A model generated the notes under the pieces. It was not told the DNA's origin, did no database searches, and saw nothing but the letters and a program-made list of their open reading frames with translations. Shown here piece by piece: positions 11,232-25,300 of a DNA stretch of 64,000 nt. Both the position numbers and the translations under genes were made by a program. This DNA comes from Azolla caroliniana (lineage: Eukaryota; Polypodiophyta). Position 1 is the stretch's first letter. Every line of letters begins with the position of its first letter. The stretch covers positions 12,338,001 through 12,402,000 of the forward strand of contig JBHGNT010000008.1 of NCBI GenBank assembly GCA_043228905.1, written 5' to 3'.

Positions 11232-14200
11232 TTATTTATCTTGTGGCCTTGGATAGCGTGGTTGCTCAGACGGTGAGGGGGCTCCAGAAGAGCTTGAGTA
11301 CGCATTCAATGAATCAGCATTATAATATGGCCCTTGCCACCCTGGATACGGTGGTTGGCTATAATTATGGCCTGGGATAGATGCGGGGTAATGAGGCGGC
11401 GGTACCTGAACTCCACTATTTGAAGGAGTTTGAGGATGCTGTGGGGGCTGATGTTGGGATGAACCGAATGGAAAGTGTCTTGACATCTGGCTCTGTAGAT
11501 CTTCTATCATATCATGACTTTGTATTTCACGTGTCATGACATAATCGCTGCATTGCTGCTTCAGCTCATTGATAACATCCTTGAATCAAAATACAGCGGC
11601 AAAATAGAAGATATGATTACAACAATGTTATGTACGTTACCCAATGAACCCTTGAAGCCACAAAATATAATCACAAAGAAAGATATGAAAATTGCAAACC
11701 TGAACAGAAACATAGAATTTGATGCCTGCATTGTTTATATTGTCACGTATTTCTCGATACTTGGCAACCGCTTTACCAATCTGCTCAAAAGTGTGCTCCT
11801 GGGATGCTAAGCATAAAAACTTAACCTTTGTATGAGCACATTCTTCCCATGGTCTCATAGTTAATTGGTTTTTCTCAAACACTTTTCAGCAAGTAAATTA
11901 TACAGTGCTCACCTTTGAAATCCTCTAGATTGAAAACAGTTACAAATGAACCATTCTGTCTCTGGTACAAGAATAACACTGTTAGCAACACAATGACAAG
12001 CTTCACATTTTTAAATAAATTGCTGCAAAAACATGGCACAACTTTCCACATTTAAAACCTGATAAAATTAAACGTTAAAATTAGTATGGCATGTGTTTCA
12101 CATAATATTTTCCGAATCTTCAAAAATGCATACATATATATAGTTCAGAATAACTTTGGTTTCTTTCCCAACGGAACTTCATGGCATATTATGCTGTATA
12201 GATTTCCAACCTTGATTTGCTCAAGCAGCTGCTCCTGCAACTGCACGTTCTTGTTAACCTCTTCACGAATTTGGTCATATTTTGCTAGCTCTATCTTGAA
12301 AAGCTCTTCATAAGATCCAGATGTGTTCATCAACTTTGGCAAAATATTATCCTATAATGAAAAATACCACCAAATACATTTGAAGTTTCATTATGATTCA
12401 ACGAAGATCAAAATTAACATGAGAATAAAATACCTTTTGACTCATTTTCTTTAGCATATCCTCCAGCCCCACACGTTGAGAAGCTAAATTGTCCAATTGT
12501 GTCTACATATAGAGAGTGTAAGTCTTTAATCTCTCACTAAAGGAAATAGAAAGGGGTCGGGGGGATTGAAAATGTTCAGTTCATGGTGGTAACTCATACT
12601 GGAGGAATCCTAGCAAAAAGAGATAATGTTACGCGATACAAGAAGTCAAAAACGCAGTACAGTCTATGTTTTAAGTGGCATGAATAAAGAAATTTCAAAT
12701 GCAAAGAAACTGCGGCATCTTTATAATGTGGGTGACTTCCACACCCACAACAAACACCCATCTTTCCAAGTTTTCAGCACGGAAAATACACACAGAGTGC
12801 CACTTTGACACAAATGTCATCAACCATGTCATTAGATGTGGTATTTAAATCGAAACATTAAGCATAGGGTTCTGACAAGTTGTTTCTCTGATACACAAAA
12901 ATACGGACATCAACAAGACTATAATTTTGCCGACTTTGACACCTCTGAGGCCTATATCCATCAATATAACATGAGAGTATATATTTTCCTTTAGATTCTA
13001 CACATTGTAATTTGATTAAAGATACACCTATAATTTCCTGTAAATAAACAATCAGTCAATTTGAGACTTCTGCAAGACTCCCTTGGTAATTAAGCATCTC
13101 CTCCCACATAATTGTATATCCATAAGACCCACATGGAAGAATACACATTATCAAAACTTTTCCAATGTTTCCACCGGAACTTCAAAATGTTATACAAGAT
13201 GACAGAATGGAATCTTATTCGCGATAAACCTATAATTTCCTTTAAATACATAATCAACTGATTTGACACCTCTGCAAGACTCTCTTCTTTGATGAATGAG
13301 TATTTACTATGACTTAATTGTATATCTATATTAGAGACTCACATAAGTGAATCCACATTATCAAACTATTTCTGATGTTTCCAACAGTGACTTTAAAATG
13401 TTATATAAGATGATGGAATGGGAGATTTTTCTAAATCTTGAGCTCTGACAATAGTAAACAAAAGTGCAGTTCAAAGGCAGGAAATGCAAATTTCAGCCAT
13501 GAAGAGTGCCTAAAGACCAAAAACAATGAAACTGAAATTTGTGTTCAAAAACATAATGGACATGTTTGCTAACGTTATCCACTAATTTAATTGCAGACAT
13601 GGGTAGAGCAATCTCTTTATGAATCCTAATCCACTAACTGCTAATTAACTCATAACTGACCTTATGCCAGCCTAGCACAAAAGTTAAATGGAATATTGCT
13701 AGTGAAGGTAGCACGAGGATTAGGGTTTAGGTCAAAAACAGAGAGGGAGAGAGTCTGAGTGAGAGACAAAGGGAGAGAGAGAGAGGCGTCTTGGGTACAA
13801 AAATACCTCTTTTTTGGTTTTTAGATATTATGTATATGCAAGTCAAAAGTGTGCTACGAGTGCGTTCACACTCGTGCACTAATAAAAGCCACAATGGCCC
13901 TTTATTCCCAACAACCTCCCACCTAAAGGCAATGTGCCATGAGAGAGAAAAAAAAAAAAAAGGTCAGCTAAGTCCAAGTATGTACAAAGCTGAACTACAT
14001 ACATCTATCCAACTCCCATCATCTGTAGGCGATGAGCAAATCGCTCAGCTGGAAGACCCTTCGTGAGAAGATCTGCAAGATTATTATTTGTATGTACTTT
14101 GACAACCTCAATGTTCTTGTTGTCAAGTACATCTCTGATGAAGTGATACTTCACCTGTATGTGTTTCGTCTTTGCATGAAAGACGGGATTCCGAGCTAGC

Positions 14201-17200
14201 ATGATAGCACTCTGGCTGTCACAATGAAGAATAGGTAACTCTGTAATGCCAAGATCTCTCACTAGATATGAAAGCCATAAAGCCTCTTTGCATGCCTCAG
14301 TGGCAGCAAAATACTCTGCCTCTATAGTAGACAATGCAACACACTTTTGTAGTCTGGAGATCCAAGAGACCGCTCCTCCTGTGAAAGTAAACACATACCC
14401 AGAAGTAGACTTCCTGCAGTCTGCGTGACCAGCATAGTCCGCATTCGTAAAACCAACGACAGATGCCTTTTGCTTTCCAAAGCAAATGCCCAAGTCCTTT
14501 GTGCCTTTGAGGTATCTCATAATACCTTTCACCGCTTCCCAATGCTTTTTGCCGGGATTTGCCATGTACCTACTAACCACTCCCACTGCAAAGGCAATAT
14601 CAGGGCATGTAGCAACCATCGCATATATCAAACTGCCAACGGCTGAAGCATATGGAACCTTGGCCATTTCAGCCTTCTCATCATCAGATGTAGGGCTGTC
14701 TTCTGCACTGAGTTTCAAATATGGAGATAATGGAACCCCAATTGTTTTCCCCCCCTCCACATTGAAACGCTCCAAAACCTTAGAGATATACTCCTGCTGA
14801 GATAGAAAGAGAACCCCTTTCGACCAGTTTCGGAGTATTCGCATGGCAAGGATGTGATTTGCATCACCAAGATCCTTCATATCAAAGCTGCCATGAAGGC
14901 TTTGCTTCAATGAATCCAAGGCATGAATATCCTTGCCAGCAATCAACATATCATCAACATACAAAACCAAGATCATCAGGCTGCCATCTCCTGCCTTCTT
15001 GGTGTACAAGCAGTGGTCCACTTGACTTCTACGAAAACCTTGAGACTGCATAAATGCATCAAATTTATGATACCATTCTCTTGGCGCTTGTTTCAACCCA
15101 TACAAACTCCTTTTGAGCTTACAAACCATCTTCTCTTTGCCTTTAGCCACAAAACCTTCAGGCTGCTGCATATATATGTCTTCATGTAGATCACCATGTA
15201 AAAAGGCGGTCTTTACATCCATCTGTATGAGCTCCATATCTTCAGCTGCAACTAAGCCCAAAATGATTCTTAATGTAGTCATCTTGACTACAGGCGAGAA
15301 GATCTCATCAAAATCAACTCCATATTCCTGCTTGTATCCTTTTGCAACCAATCTTGCTTTGTACTTTGGCAAGGAATCAGAAATGACCTTCATATTATAA
15401 ACCCATTTGCATGGAAGTGTTTTCTGCCCTTTAGGCAACTGCACCAAATCCCAAGTGTCATTTTTCTCAAGAGATTCCATCTCTGACAACATGGCTTTAT
15501 ACCATTTCTTATTGTCCTGTCTGTCCATTGCTTCCTTGAAGCAAGTCGGTTCGCCACAATCAGTTACCATGACATAATCAGCCACACTGTTTGCATCAGG
15601 AACAAATCTGTCAGGCCTTCTAGTAACTCTAGACGATCTCCTAACCCAATGCTCATTGTTTGGTAGCTGTTGAGCCTGCAAATCATCATTTTCAACTTGC
15701 TGTCCAGGCATTTCAGCCTGCAAATCAGCATTAACAGCTTGCTGTTCTCGCCGTTCCTGCACATTTGGTGGCTCATCATTATTGGCAAAGGCTGGCTGAT
15801 CATTTCCAACCTCATTTTCTGCATTTGCAGGTAAGTTTACAGCAGGTGTTTGCTGCTGTACAGCGGGCACGTTTTTCTGTCTAAACGGTATTTCTTCTCG
15901 GAATACAACCCTCCATACTTCCTCGGTCTTTTCGGGTTGTTTATGCATGCAATTTTCCCGGAAGATAACATCATTGTCACGTACCATTTTTCTTTTCTCG
16001 GGATCCCACAATCTATACCCCATTTCACCGTCGTCACCGTATCCTAGGAAAATACATTTGCAGGACTTTGGCTCAAGTTTGTTGCGTTCTTTACGAATGT
16101 GCACAAAAGCCTCACAGCCAAACACTCTCAAGTGAGCATATGAAGGTGGCTTGCCCGACCATGCTTCTTGGGGTATTCCCCCTCCCAAAGACCTGTTAGG
16201 TGACCAATTAATCAAGTGAACAGCTGTCATAACAGCCTCTGCCCAAAAACCATGGGGTAACGCAGCATGAGACAGCATAGTACGGACCTTATCTTGAATG
16301 GTCCGATTCATACGCTCTGCAACTCTATTTTGGGGTGGATTATAAGGGGCAGTGAGTTCCCTCTTTATCCCTTTGCTGTCACAAAATGCTTGAAAGGCCT
16401 TGGACACATATTCCCCACCATTGTCAGAGCAAAGACACTTAAGTGTCTTATCAATTTGATTCTCAACTAATGCCAAAAATGTTCGAAACTTGTCGAGCAT
16501 TTCATCCTTGCTACGAATAGGGTAAACCCATACCTTCCGTGTAGCATCATCGACAAAAGTGACTAAGTATTTCTTTCCCCCTAATGATAGCCCTGGCATC
16601 TGACATACATCTGAATGTACTAACTCAAGCTGGGACGACTTCAACGAAAGAGACTTTTTATGAGATGTTTGTACATGTTTACCATAAATGCAATGATCAC
16701 AATGTTCAAAATCAGCATAACGAAGACATGGCAAGTAACCCAAACGAGACAATACTTTCATACCAGTTTCACTCATGTGTCACAACCGGTCATGCCACAA
16801 AGAAACACTAGGCTGCTCGGTTATGGCAACAACATGGTCACTCACACTAGATACATGGAGACAATACAAAGTATCACTTTTACTACCCTTGGCAATAACT
16901 CTAGATCCCTTACAAATCTTCCATTTCCCATCACCAAAGGTTGTGTGAAATCCATCATCATCTAGCTGTCCTGTGCTAATCAAGCTCTTCTTGAGCTCAG
17001 GTACATGCTGAAGTGTGAAAGCAGAACCATGCTGAAACTGTAATTGCACAGTACCAATACCTGCAATTTCACATGCATAGTTGTCCCCAAGATGGACAAC
17101 ACCATGTCGAACCCTTGTGTAATCTGAAAACCACTCACGATGAGGGGTGACGTGAAAAGAAGCACCAGAATCGAGTATCCAAGTGTGCATGTCACCATCC

Positions 17201-19304
17201 GTATATGCAAGTAAAGCATGTTCTCTATGGCATGATGAAACAAAGAGTACATCATTTCCACTATCACTATCATGAGTGACTACATTCACCTCTTCAATTT
17301 TAGTATTGCCTTTCCTCGGCTGAATGTCTCTCTTTTCTTCTATGAAATCATCTATCTTCTTGCCCTTTTCCTTTCTCTTTCTTCCATTTGAAACAATCAC
17401 GTTTAAAGTGACCATTTTTGCCATAGTGATGACATTCTACATCTTTACCACGTGATTTACTACGGCCATAACTATCAGACTTGCCTCTCTGTTGTGACCT
17501 ACCCCTCATATGCAACGCACTAGAGGACTTATTGGATGCATTGTTTTGCCGACTCATCTCTTCCATGAGTAGAGAACTCTCTACATCGGCATAAAGAAGC
17601 ATCGCTTTTGAATTGCTCATAGCAGTCCAGAAAGTATCCCAACTTTTTGGCAAGGTGCAAAGTAAAAACGTGGCCTTAAACTCATCATCAATGATGAATT
17701 TCAAGGCAACCAGTTGGCTGAAAATGGAATTGAACTCTCAAGTGAGTTGACATGGGTGTACCCTCTGTCATGCGCAAATCCAAAAGTTTCTTAAGCCAAT
17801 AAACTTTGCTAGTTGTTGTCTTCTGGGCATACAGTTCCTCTAGTCTAGTCCATATAGAATAGGCACAGTCCAAACCTTCAATATTAAATAGCAAGGCATC
17901 AGAAATCGACAACTCAATAGTCGAGCGGGCAAGCTTGTTCAACTCTTGCCAATCATCTTCATCCATATCTGTAGGCTTTACCCCTTTTGACTTTAATAGG
18001 CTTTGCATGCTTCTTCTGCAACAGGATGTTGTAGCATTGTTTTTTCCAAACTGCAAAGTTATGTGCACCCTCAAGCTTCTTGATGTGCATAAGGTGGCTA
18101 CTTTCACTACAGCTAGTCATGATTTCTTGGCCCAAACGGAGGACCAAACCTGCACTGCAGAAAACTCTAAACTCTGCTCTACAAAAAACCTTAAACCTTG
18201 CTCTGATACCAGTTTGAAGGCAGCACGAGGATTAGGGTTTAGGTCAAAAACAGAGAGGGAGAGAGTCTGAGTGAGAGACAAAGGGAGAGAGAGAGATGCA
18301 CGCTGTCTTGGGTACAAAGAGTGTACCTCTTTTTTGGTTTTTAGATATTATGTATATACAAGTCAAAAGTGTGCTACAAGTGCGTTCACACTCGTGCACT
18401 AATAAAAGGCACGACGGCCCTTTATTCCCAACAGCTAGCAGCCAAACCTTATAAATAGAGGCATGCACCACACAATTGACTCCGATGTTGTCAGGATATG
18501 AAACTTCCCGAGCCTAGGGCCCACTGAAAATTGGCTAGAAAGTTCATTGGTCCTTGGCCAAAGCAAGCTAGACATGCAATGTTTTTAAGAGTTCCAAGGA
18601 AAGTAAACATGGTATCTTGCTAGGGCATACCCCTCTTGAAAAAATGCAAGCCACTTTAATCTCATCACACCAATACATGCCAACAGATGATAGTGTGTAA
18701 CCTACCCCTACTTGTGACATCACATGAGTTCTGGTCAAAGATGTTTGCATTAGAATCAGTTAGATAAAATATATTGATAGTTCAGAATTATTATCTGAAT
18801 ACCTGAATATACAATAGTTAAATATCCTATAAATAGGTAGTTCGTTATATGGTTAAGGAATCCGAAGATAGGAAAGATCATATGGCAGAAGTTTGGAAGT
18901 TTGTAGACGTAACTCATACAATATATGTATGAATCTCCTTTGGAACTATAAAATTGTTACCGTACAAGATGTACAGAGAGTTGAGTGTGATGAGCGAGGA
19001 TGGAGAGACTTAATGTTGTTGTATGTATGTGTAATGTATATGATTATGAGTGTGAATGTGATTGTGAGTGTGAGTAGATACATATGTGAACACATGCACA
19101 TGTGTGTGCATGTGGACAATAAGAAGAGGTGTAAGTGAGTGATTAGCATGAATGGCTAAGGGGGCTTGCACCCCTATGTATCTACCCCTCTTGTAACTAT
19201 TTAATCCCCTTATGGGGAATGAATGAATAATGAATAAGTTCTCTCTCAATCTCTCTCTCTTTGTGACGTCTCTCTTTCTCTCTTAAAAGACGTTAATATA
19301 TTTT

Positions 19305-19343
<39 letters not shown>

Positions 19344-22300
19344 CTCTCCCTCCCTTACGTTGAACCCCCATGGCTACACCCCCCACCCCGCAATGCTTCT
19401 CAATGCTCATCACTACCCCATAATATCTACACCATATTCACCATCACCCTATAATGATTAATAACTCCAACACCATCAATCCCACAACGCTTATCAATAT
19501 CCCCATCATAACTCTATTCTACCATTACCATTAACATTATCATAATCCCTAACCCTAAACCAATAACACTTTTTGGCGACCATGTTGGCCTAAGAAGAGA
19601 GTATGTTCCGGAGTTGTGAACAAGGAAGCCAGATATTAGATATTAGTTATTAGATAAATAGAATATTAAGTAGTGACGGATCCGGATGGATGGACCGATC
19701 CGGATCCGCACCCTTTTGCATTTTGACAGCCGGTGTGTGCACTGTTTTGTATCTAGACTGGATGCCTATATAAGGGAACCGGATTGTATGTATCAAGGAG
19801 CGAGTAATATAAGTCTTGTTGTTTTATCTTGTGTACTTGCCGTCTATGCTTGCAATTTCTAATCTTACGCATGTAACCTATAATCGGATATTGTGTATGT
19901 GTTCCAAAAAGTAACCGGATAAGTTTATAAGTGTAATGAAGCATTAATCCATCTCTCTGACCACACCTTTGGAGAAGTATTCCGGAAAGGGATACCTTGT
20001 GTTTGTGCCTGAAGTCCGGCCCAAGATAAACACAATTTTGGCAATCATGATTTCTGCATAGAGCAATGCCGGAGGATGGATATCGTTTAGACAGATGAAC
20101 GAACCAGTAACCGAATGAACGAGAAGACTAGCCGAGAGACTGTGGAGAAGGGAAGCGTACGAGCAAGCGACCGAGGAGATGCGGCAGGATTGGTCTTTTG
20201 CCAGAGTGCTTCGGAGGGTCGCGGAAGAAACAATTCAAATACAGAATCAGCGTCGGTAGGACGAGGAGAGCAGCCTAACGAGCCTCGACGACGCCAAAAC
20301 CATATTGCAAACCCTCGCAACAGGGGCAGGGGATTCGGAAGCATTTTCGGCATTTGAATCGGGGTCGGACAGCAACACGAACGACAAGCGGAGCGTTCAG
20401 TCCCATTACCGATCCAGTCACGGCACTCCGAAGGAGCCGGGGGAGGAAGTTATAGAACAGACACCAACACCAGGGTCTAAAACCAAGACATCAACACCAC
20501 CCGTAGAAGAAGCAAAACCGGTGCAAACACCACCAGCAAAAGAAGTTATACCGGTGAAGAAACCACCAACGACGACCGATTGAGCCGACGAAAAAGACAC
20601 CATGCCATATCCGTATCCGAAGTACAGCGATGAGCTAGACGCACAGGCATGCATCTAGGCCTTCTTGATGACTTGGCAAGCAAATCACATATCACAGCGG
20701 CTTTCGGAGCCGGAAGCAGAAAAATCCAAAATTGCTGAGTTTGGGCTATCGTTAGACGGATAAGCCGCGGGGTGGTATTCACAGCACAACCCAAGAGACT
20801 TTGTTACATTCCAAGACCTGCGGAACAAGTTCTTGCGGTTGTTTCACTGGCAGGTTGCACAAAGAGAATTAATTGAACGATTTTATGCCACTTATTAGGA
20901 GGCGAACGAAACTGTGCCACAGTTCATTATAAGATTTCAGAATCTTCACAGACAGTTAACGCAAGCACTCCCGGAAGATGAGTTAAAGGAAATATTTATG
21001 ACGGCTCTATGGGAGCCACTCGAGACTACACTAGCGGTTTTGGATTTCAAAACAAGCACCATCGACCAGGTCATAGATAGAGTGCTCGACATGGATCGGG
21101 CCCAGAATGGCAATAACATGTTGATGGGAGCACTACAAAGAGTGTTGCCCAAGGAGGAGGACCTGCAGTTCCGACAAGCAATACAATGCACAACCTGCTT
21201 GAACTCGGGCCATTCCAGCTTGGAATGCACCATGCGGACACACTATGCGGTGTGCCACTCACGGGCACATACAATTGAGCGGTGCGAATATAACCTACTT
21301 AATCGACAAGCAACACCGGTACGATAGATAGAGCCCTGCGACGATCTGCAACCAGAAGAAGATTGGTTCCGGTACGGACCAAAGGGAAGATTCCGGTATG
21401 ACGACGTTCGAAGGAGGGAAGAGTATCCACGAGACCGGTATGATCGAGATTACCGGTACAAGATCGGAGGAGAGGAGCGGAGCGGAGGTACCAGAACCGG
21501 CAGGGGTACCACAATCAACGCCAAAATCATAACCACCGATGGGATAACCACAATCGACAAAACGATGGCCGCGACTTTGAACAAGATTACCGACGTGGCT
21601 CAGATGCTAGCAAGACATTGCCAGAGGGCGGAGTAGTGCAACCGGAACAAAGGAGGACAGATGAAATAACACGGACAGTTTCCGGAATGCAACCGGCTGG
21701 GATAGACAAAGGCGAATCAAGTGGATTGAGAAAATTGTATTGTTATTTCTGTAGGCAGGAAAGGCACTATAGCAATCAGTGCCCGGTCAAGGCCAAGGAA
21801 AAACAGCCGGCGGTGAATATGATCATAGCAGAAGTAACTGATGTACAGCAGGTCATGACCCAGTCAAACGAAAAAACCGCGGCATGGGAAGCACAAGAAG
21901 CATTCTGGAAAGCTGCCATGGAATGGGTTGAGAAGGCAAACCAGCGGAATATAGAAGACATGAAGCAAGAGATGCCCGGCGGGCAGCAGACCCCTAGCCG
22001 GATGATGAAACCGGCACATCAGAGGACCCGGCGTGGCAGGCATTGACTCAATGCTAGATTATGTTACCACTAGGCCAGTTATTGCAGCTAGTTCCATGGT
22101 TTACCGAAGACCTAAGGACAGCACTGGCACCACCAAAACCGGCTGTAGCGCCAACATACTTTACAAATCCAAGGAAGGACCGGCCGTCATGGACGAAAAT
22201 AGTTTGGCGGTAACAGTTATTGTCAAGGGTAAGGAAGTACCGGGAACAATCATTAACGGAGGATCCAAAGTAAATGTCATAAGTAAAAGGACGTGTGACA

Positions 22301-25300
22301 AATTGGGAATTCAGGAATGGGAACCATGCCCATTCTGGCTGCGGATGACCAACACCAGCTCAGTCCGGCTGACAAGACTCATTCGGAACCTTGAAATTAC
22401 CATTGGAGGCCATGCGTTCCGAATATCAGACTAGTACACCAACTGAGCGCCCAAGGCATGTATCCCTTGCTGCTCGGAAGACCCTGGTTGCAAACAGCGC
22501 ACATCAAGCTGAATTGGCAAAAAAATGTCATCAGTTTCTGCTGAGTGGAAACCAAGGTCAGGGTGCCGACGCAAGAACGTGCGGCCACAGGCAAGCATCT
22601 CACGCCCTTATACACGGAAGCAATCAATATGCTGGACGGACTAGCCGACGAGGAGGTGGACCAATATTTAGCAGAGAATCCAAGAACCGTTCCACTATTT
22701 GAAATAGACGTGGTGGAAGTAGTCATTCCGTATGTCACCGGCAGGGAGGACGACACCAACGAACCGGATCAGGAAGCTATCCGGGAACTCCGGCAGGCTC
22801 AGGAAGCATTGGAAAGAGAGTTAGCAGTCTCACAGCGAGTACAAGCATCAACGTTGGAGGAGGTGAATTTAGGCATGATCGAGGAGCCGCGGCCGGTAAG
22901 CGTGGCTAAGGAAATGCTACCGGCAGAAAAAGCCGGCGATGGTCTGATTATTGAAAGAATTTAAAGATGTATTCGCCTGGTCCTACGAAGACATGAAGGG
23001 GCTGGACCCGAAGTTCTATCAGCATCAGATCCACCTCAGCAAGGAGGCGAAACTGGTAGCTCAAAGGCATTACCGGATGAACCCCAATTATGCGGTAAGT
23101 GAAGGAGGAAATTGACAAATTGTTGCAAGTTGGCTCCGACCAGTGAAGCAAGCGATTTGGCTCAGCCCGATCGTGGTGATACCCAAAAAGAATGGGAAAA
23201 TTCAGGTTTGTGTGGACTACCGGAAATTGAATGTGGCCACAGTTACCGATGCTTTCCCACTTCCATTCACGGATGGTGTGCTGGATGCGATGGCCGGACA
23301 TGAGATCTATAGTTTTTTAGACAGTTTCAGCGGTTACAATCAAATAAGAATCCACCCAGATGGCCAAGAAAAGACGACGTTCCTCACGGAATGGGGAGTT
23401 TTTGTCGCTCTAGTGATGATGTTCAGATTAAAGACCACGCCGACGACATTTCAACGGATCATTATAGAAATCTTTGGCGAATACATTCCGGCATTCATGC
23501 AAGTTTTTCTAGACGATTTTGTCGTGTACCGCTGGAAGACGGAGCACTTGGATCACCTCCAGATGTGTTTGGAAAAGTGTCGAAACGCAAGGTTAAGTTT
23601 GAATCCGGCAAAATGTGCATTCGGAGTTACTAGCGAAGCGTTGCTCGGGCATATTGTGAGTAAGGAAGGCATAGCCATTGATCCAAATAAGGTGAAAGCA
23701 ATTCTGGAGGCACCAGCACCAACAAACGTGAAAGCATTGAACCGGTTTCTCGGCCAAATCCGGTGGCATAGTTGGATGCTCCGGTATCTGGCAGATTTTG
23801 CAACACCATTACATGCCACGATGCACTGGTTACCATTCCAATGGACGGAGCAAGATGACAAGGCGTATCAGGCCTTAAAAGTAATGGTATCCCAGGCCCC
23901 AGTGGTACAACCGCCAGACTAGACAAAGGACTTCCATGTTTTTGTAGATGCGTCGAATATTGCAATCGACAGCATACTAATGCAGCTGATGGAGCCAAAA
24001 TGGTACCAGCCGGTATACTACGTAAGCCGGAAACTCTCCAAGGCAAAGAGGAATTACTCGACAACAGAACGGGAAGCATTGGGGATGGTCTATAGCGTCA
24101 CAAAGTATCAGCACTATTTGATGGGCCAGAAATTTTCATTTGACGTAGATCACTCGGCCTTAATATATCTGGTCTCCAAAGCTTCCCTAACAGGGAAACT
24201 CGTCAAATGGACCTTACTTCTGCAAGAGTTCGAGTTTGACATCTATCACAGACCCGGAGTGTGGCACGCAGTGGCAGATTATCTAAGCCAGTTGGAGTCC
24301 AGCGAATCAGGTGACGGTGTTTGGGAAAATTTTCCGGATGCTCAGTTGTTCAAAGTCACTACGGTGGATGTGGCAGATGTGTCGGTATTGACCGAGGACA
24401 AGTGGATGACGGACATGCAACAATTCCTAAGTAGTGGACTACCACCGGAGGAAATGAATTGGGATGAACGAAAGCAATTCACGGTCCAGAGCCAACACTT
24501 CTATTTGATACAAGACACGTTGTATCACAAAGGAGCAAATGGAATATGGTGACGAGCTGTTCGAAGTAATGAGAAGGATGTGGTATTATGGGAAGCCCAT
24601 TGCGGAGTAGCCGACGGACATTATGCCAGAGATGCTACGGCCCCAGAAGATTTGGCAGAGCGGCTTGTGGTGACCAACTACCTTGAAAGATTCGATCCGG
24701 TACTGCCGTGAATGTGATTTATGCCAAAGACTAGGCCAACCCATAGAGCAGGCGTGGATGCCCCATCAGCCGGTATTACCACTGGAACCATTCCAAAAGT
24801 GGGGATTGGATTTCGTTGGACCCTTCAAGCCGGCAACAACACGAACCGGGAATAGATACATCATTGTTGCTGCGGATTATTGTACAAAATGGGTGGAAGC
24901 AAAATCATTACGTGACAATTCCACGGCATCGACGGCGAAATTGCTTTACGAATGTATCTGGTGGCGATTCGGATGCCCGATTGAATTAATCAGCAACCAA
25001 GGAGGGCACTTCATCGGCCAAGTAGTAGAGAGCTTGACACTATTTTATGCCGTAGTCCATAAGAAAAGCACATCGTACTACCCACAAGCAAACGGATTGG
25101 TGGAATCAACAAATAAAACGTTGCAGACAATCCTGTAAAAGTTCGTGAACGAAAACAGGACGGATTGGGATACGAAACTTCACAGCGCACTTTGGGCGTA
25201 CCGGATGACATATAAGACAAGCATCCGGTCGACAACATTCCGGCTGGCTTTCGGATTAGAGGCGGTAATGCCGATGGAATTTCAAATTCCGAGTTTGTGT

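Larger units (their letters stand above)
13703..18433 (-). mobile_element. complete Ty1/copia element in the ALIX intron
   Basis: Both LTRs are present (13703-13913 and 18215-18433) and flanked by a perfect 5-bp target duplication GCTAG (13698-13702 and 18434-18438). A primer-binding site TGGTATCAGAGC, complementary to initiator tRNA-Met, lies just inside the 5' LTR (18211-18200). A purine-rich tract precedes the 3' LTR. Protease-IN-RT-RH order identifies copia. It lies on the same strand as ALIX. The LTRs are very similar by eye, so the insertion looks fairly young. Gag has frameshifts and pol has one nonsense codon, so it is probably not autonomous. Confidence 0.95.

Noticed and set aside
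10874-11276. Open frames across the (TA)n(TGTA)n tract
   Set aside because: Low-complexity translation of a microsatellite just beyond the ALIX stop.
19546-19562. ccctaaccctaaacc, resembling plant telomere repeat
   Set aside because: Only two imperfect units. Short telomere-like motifs are common in introns and promoters.
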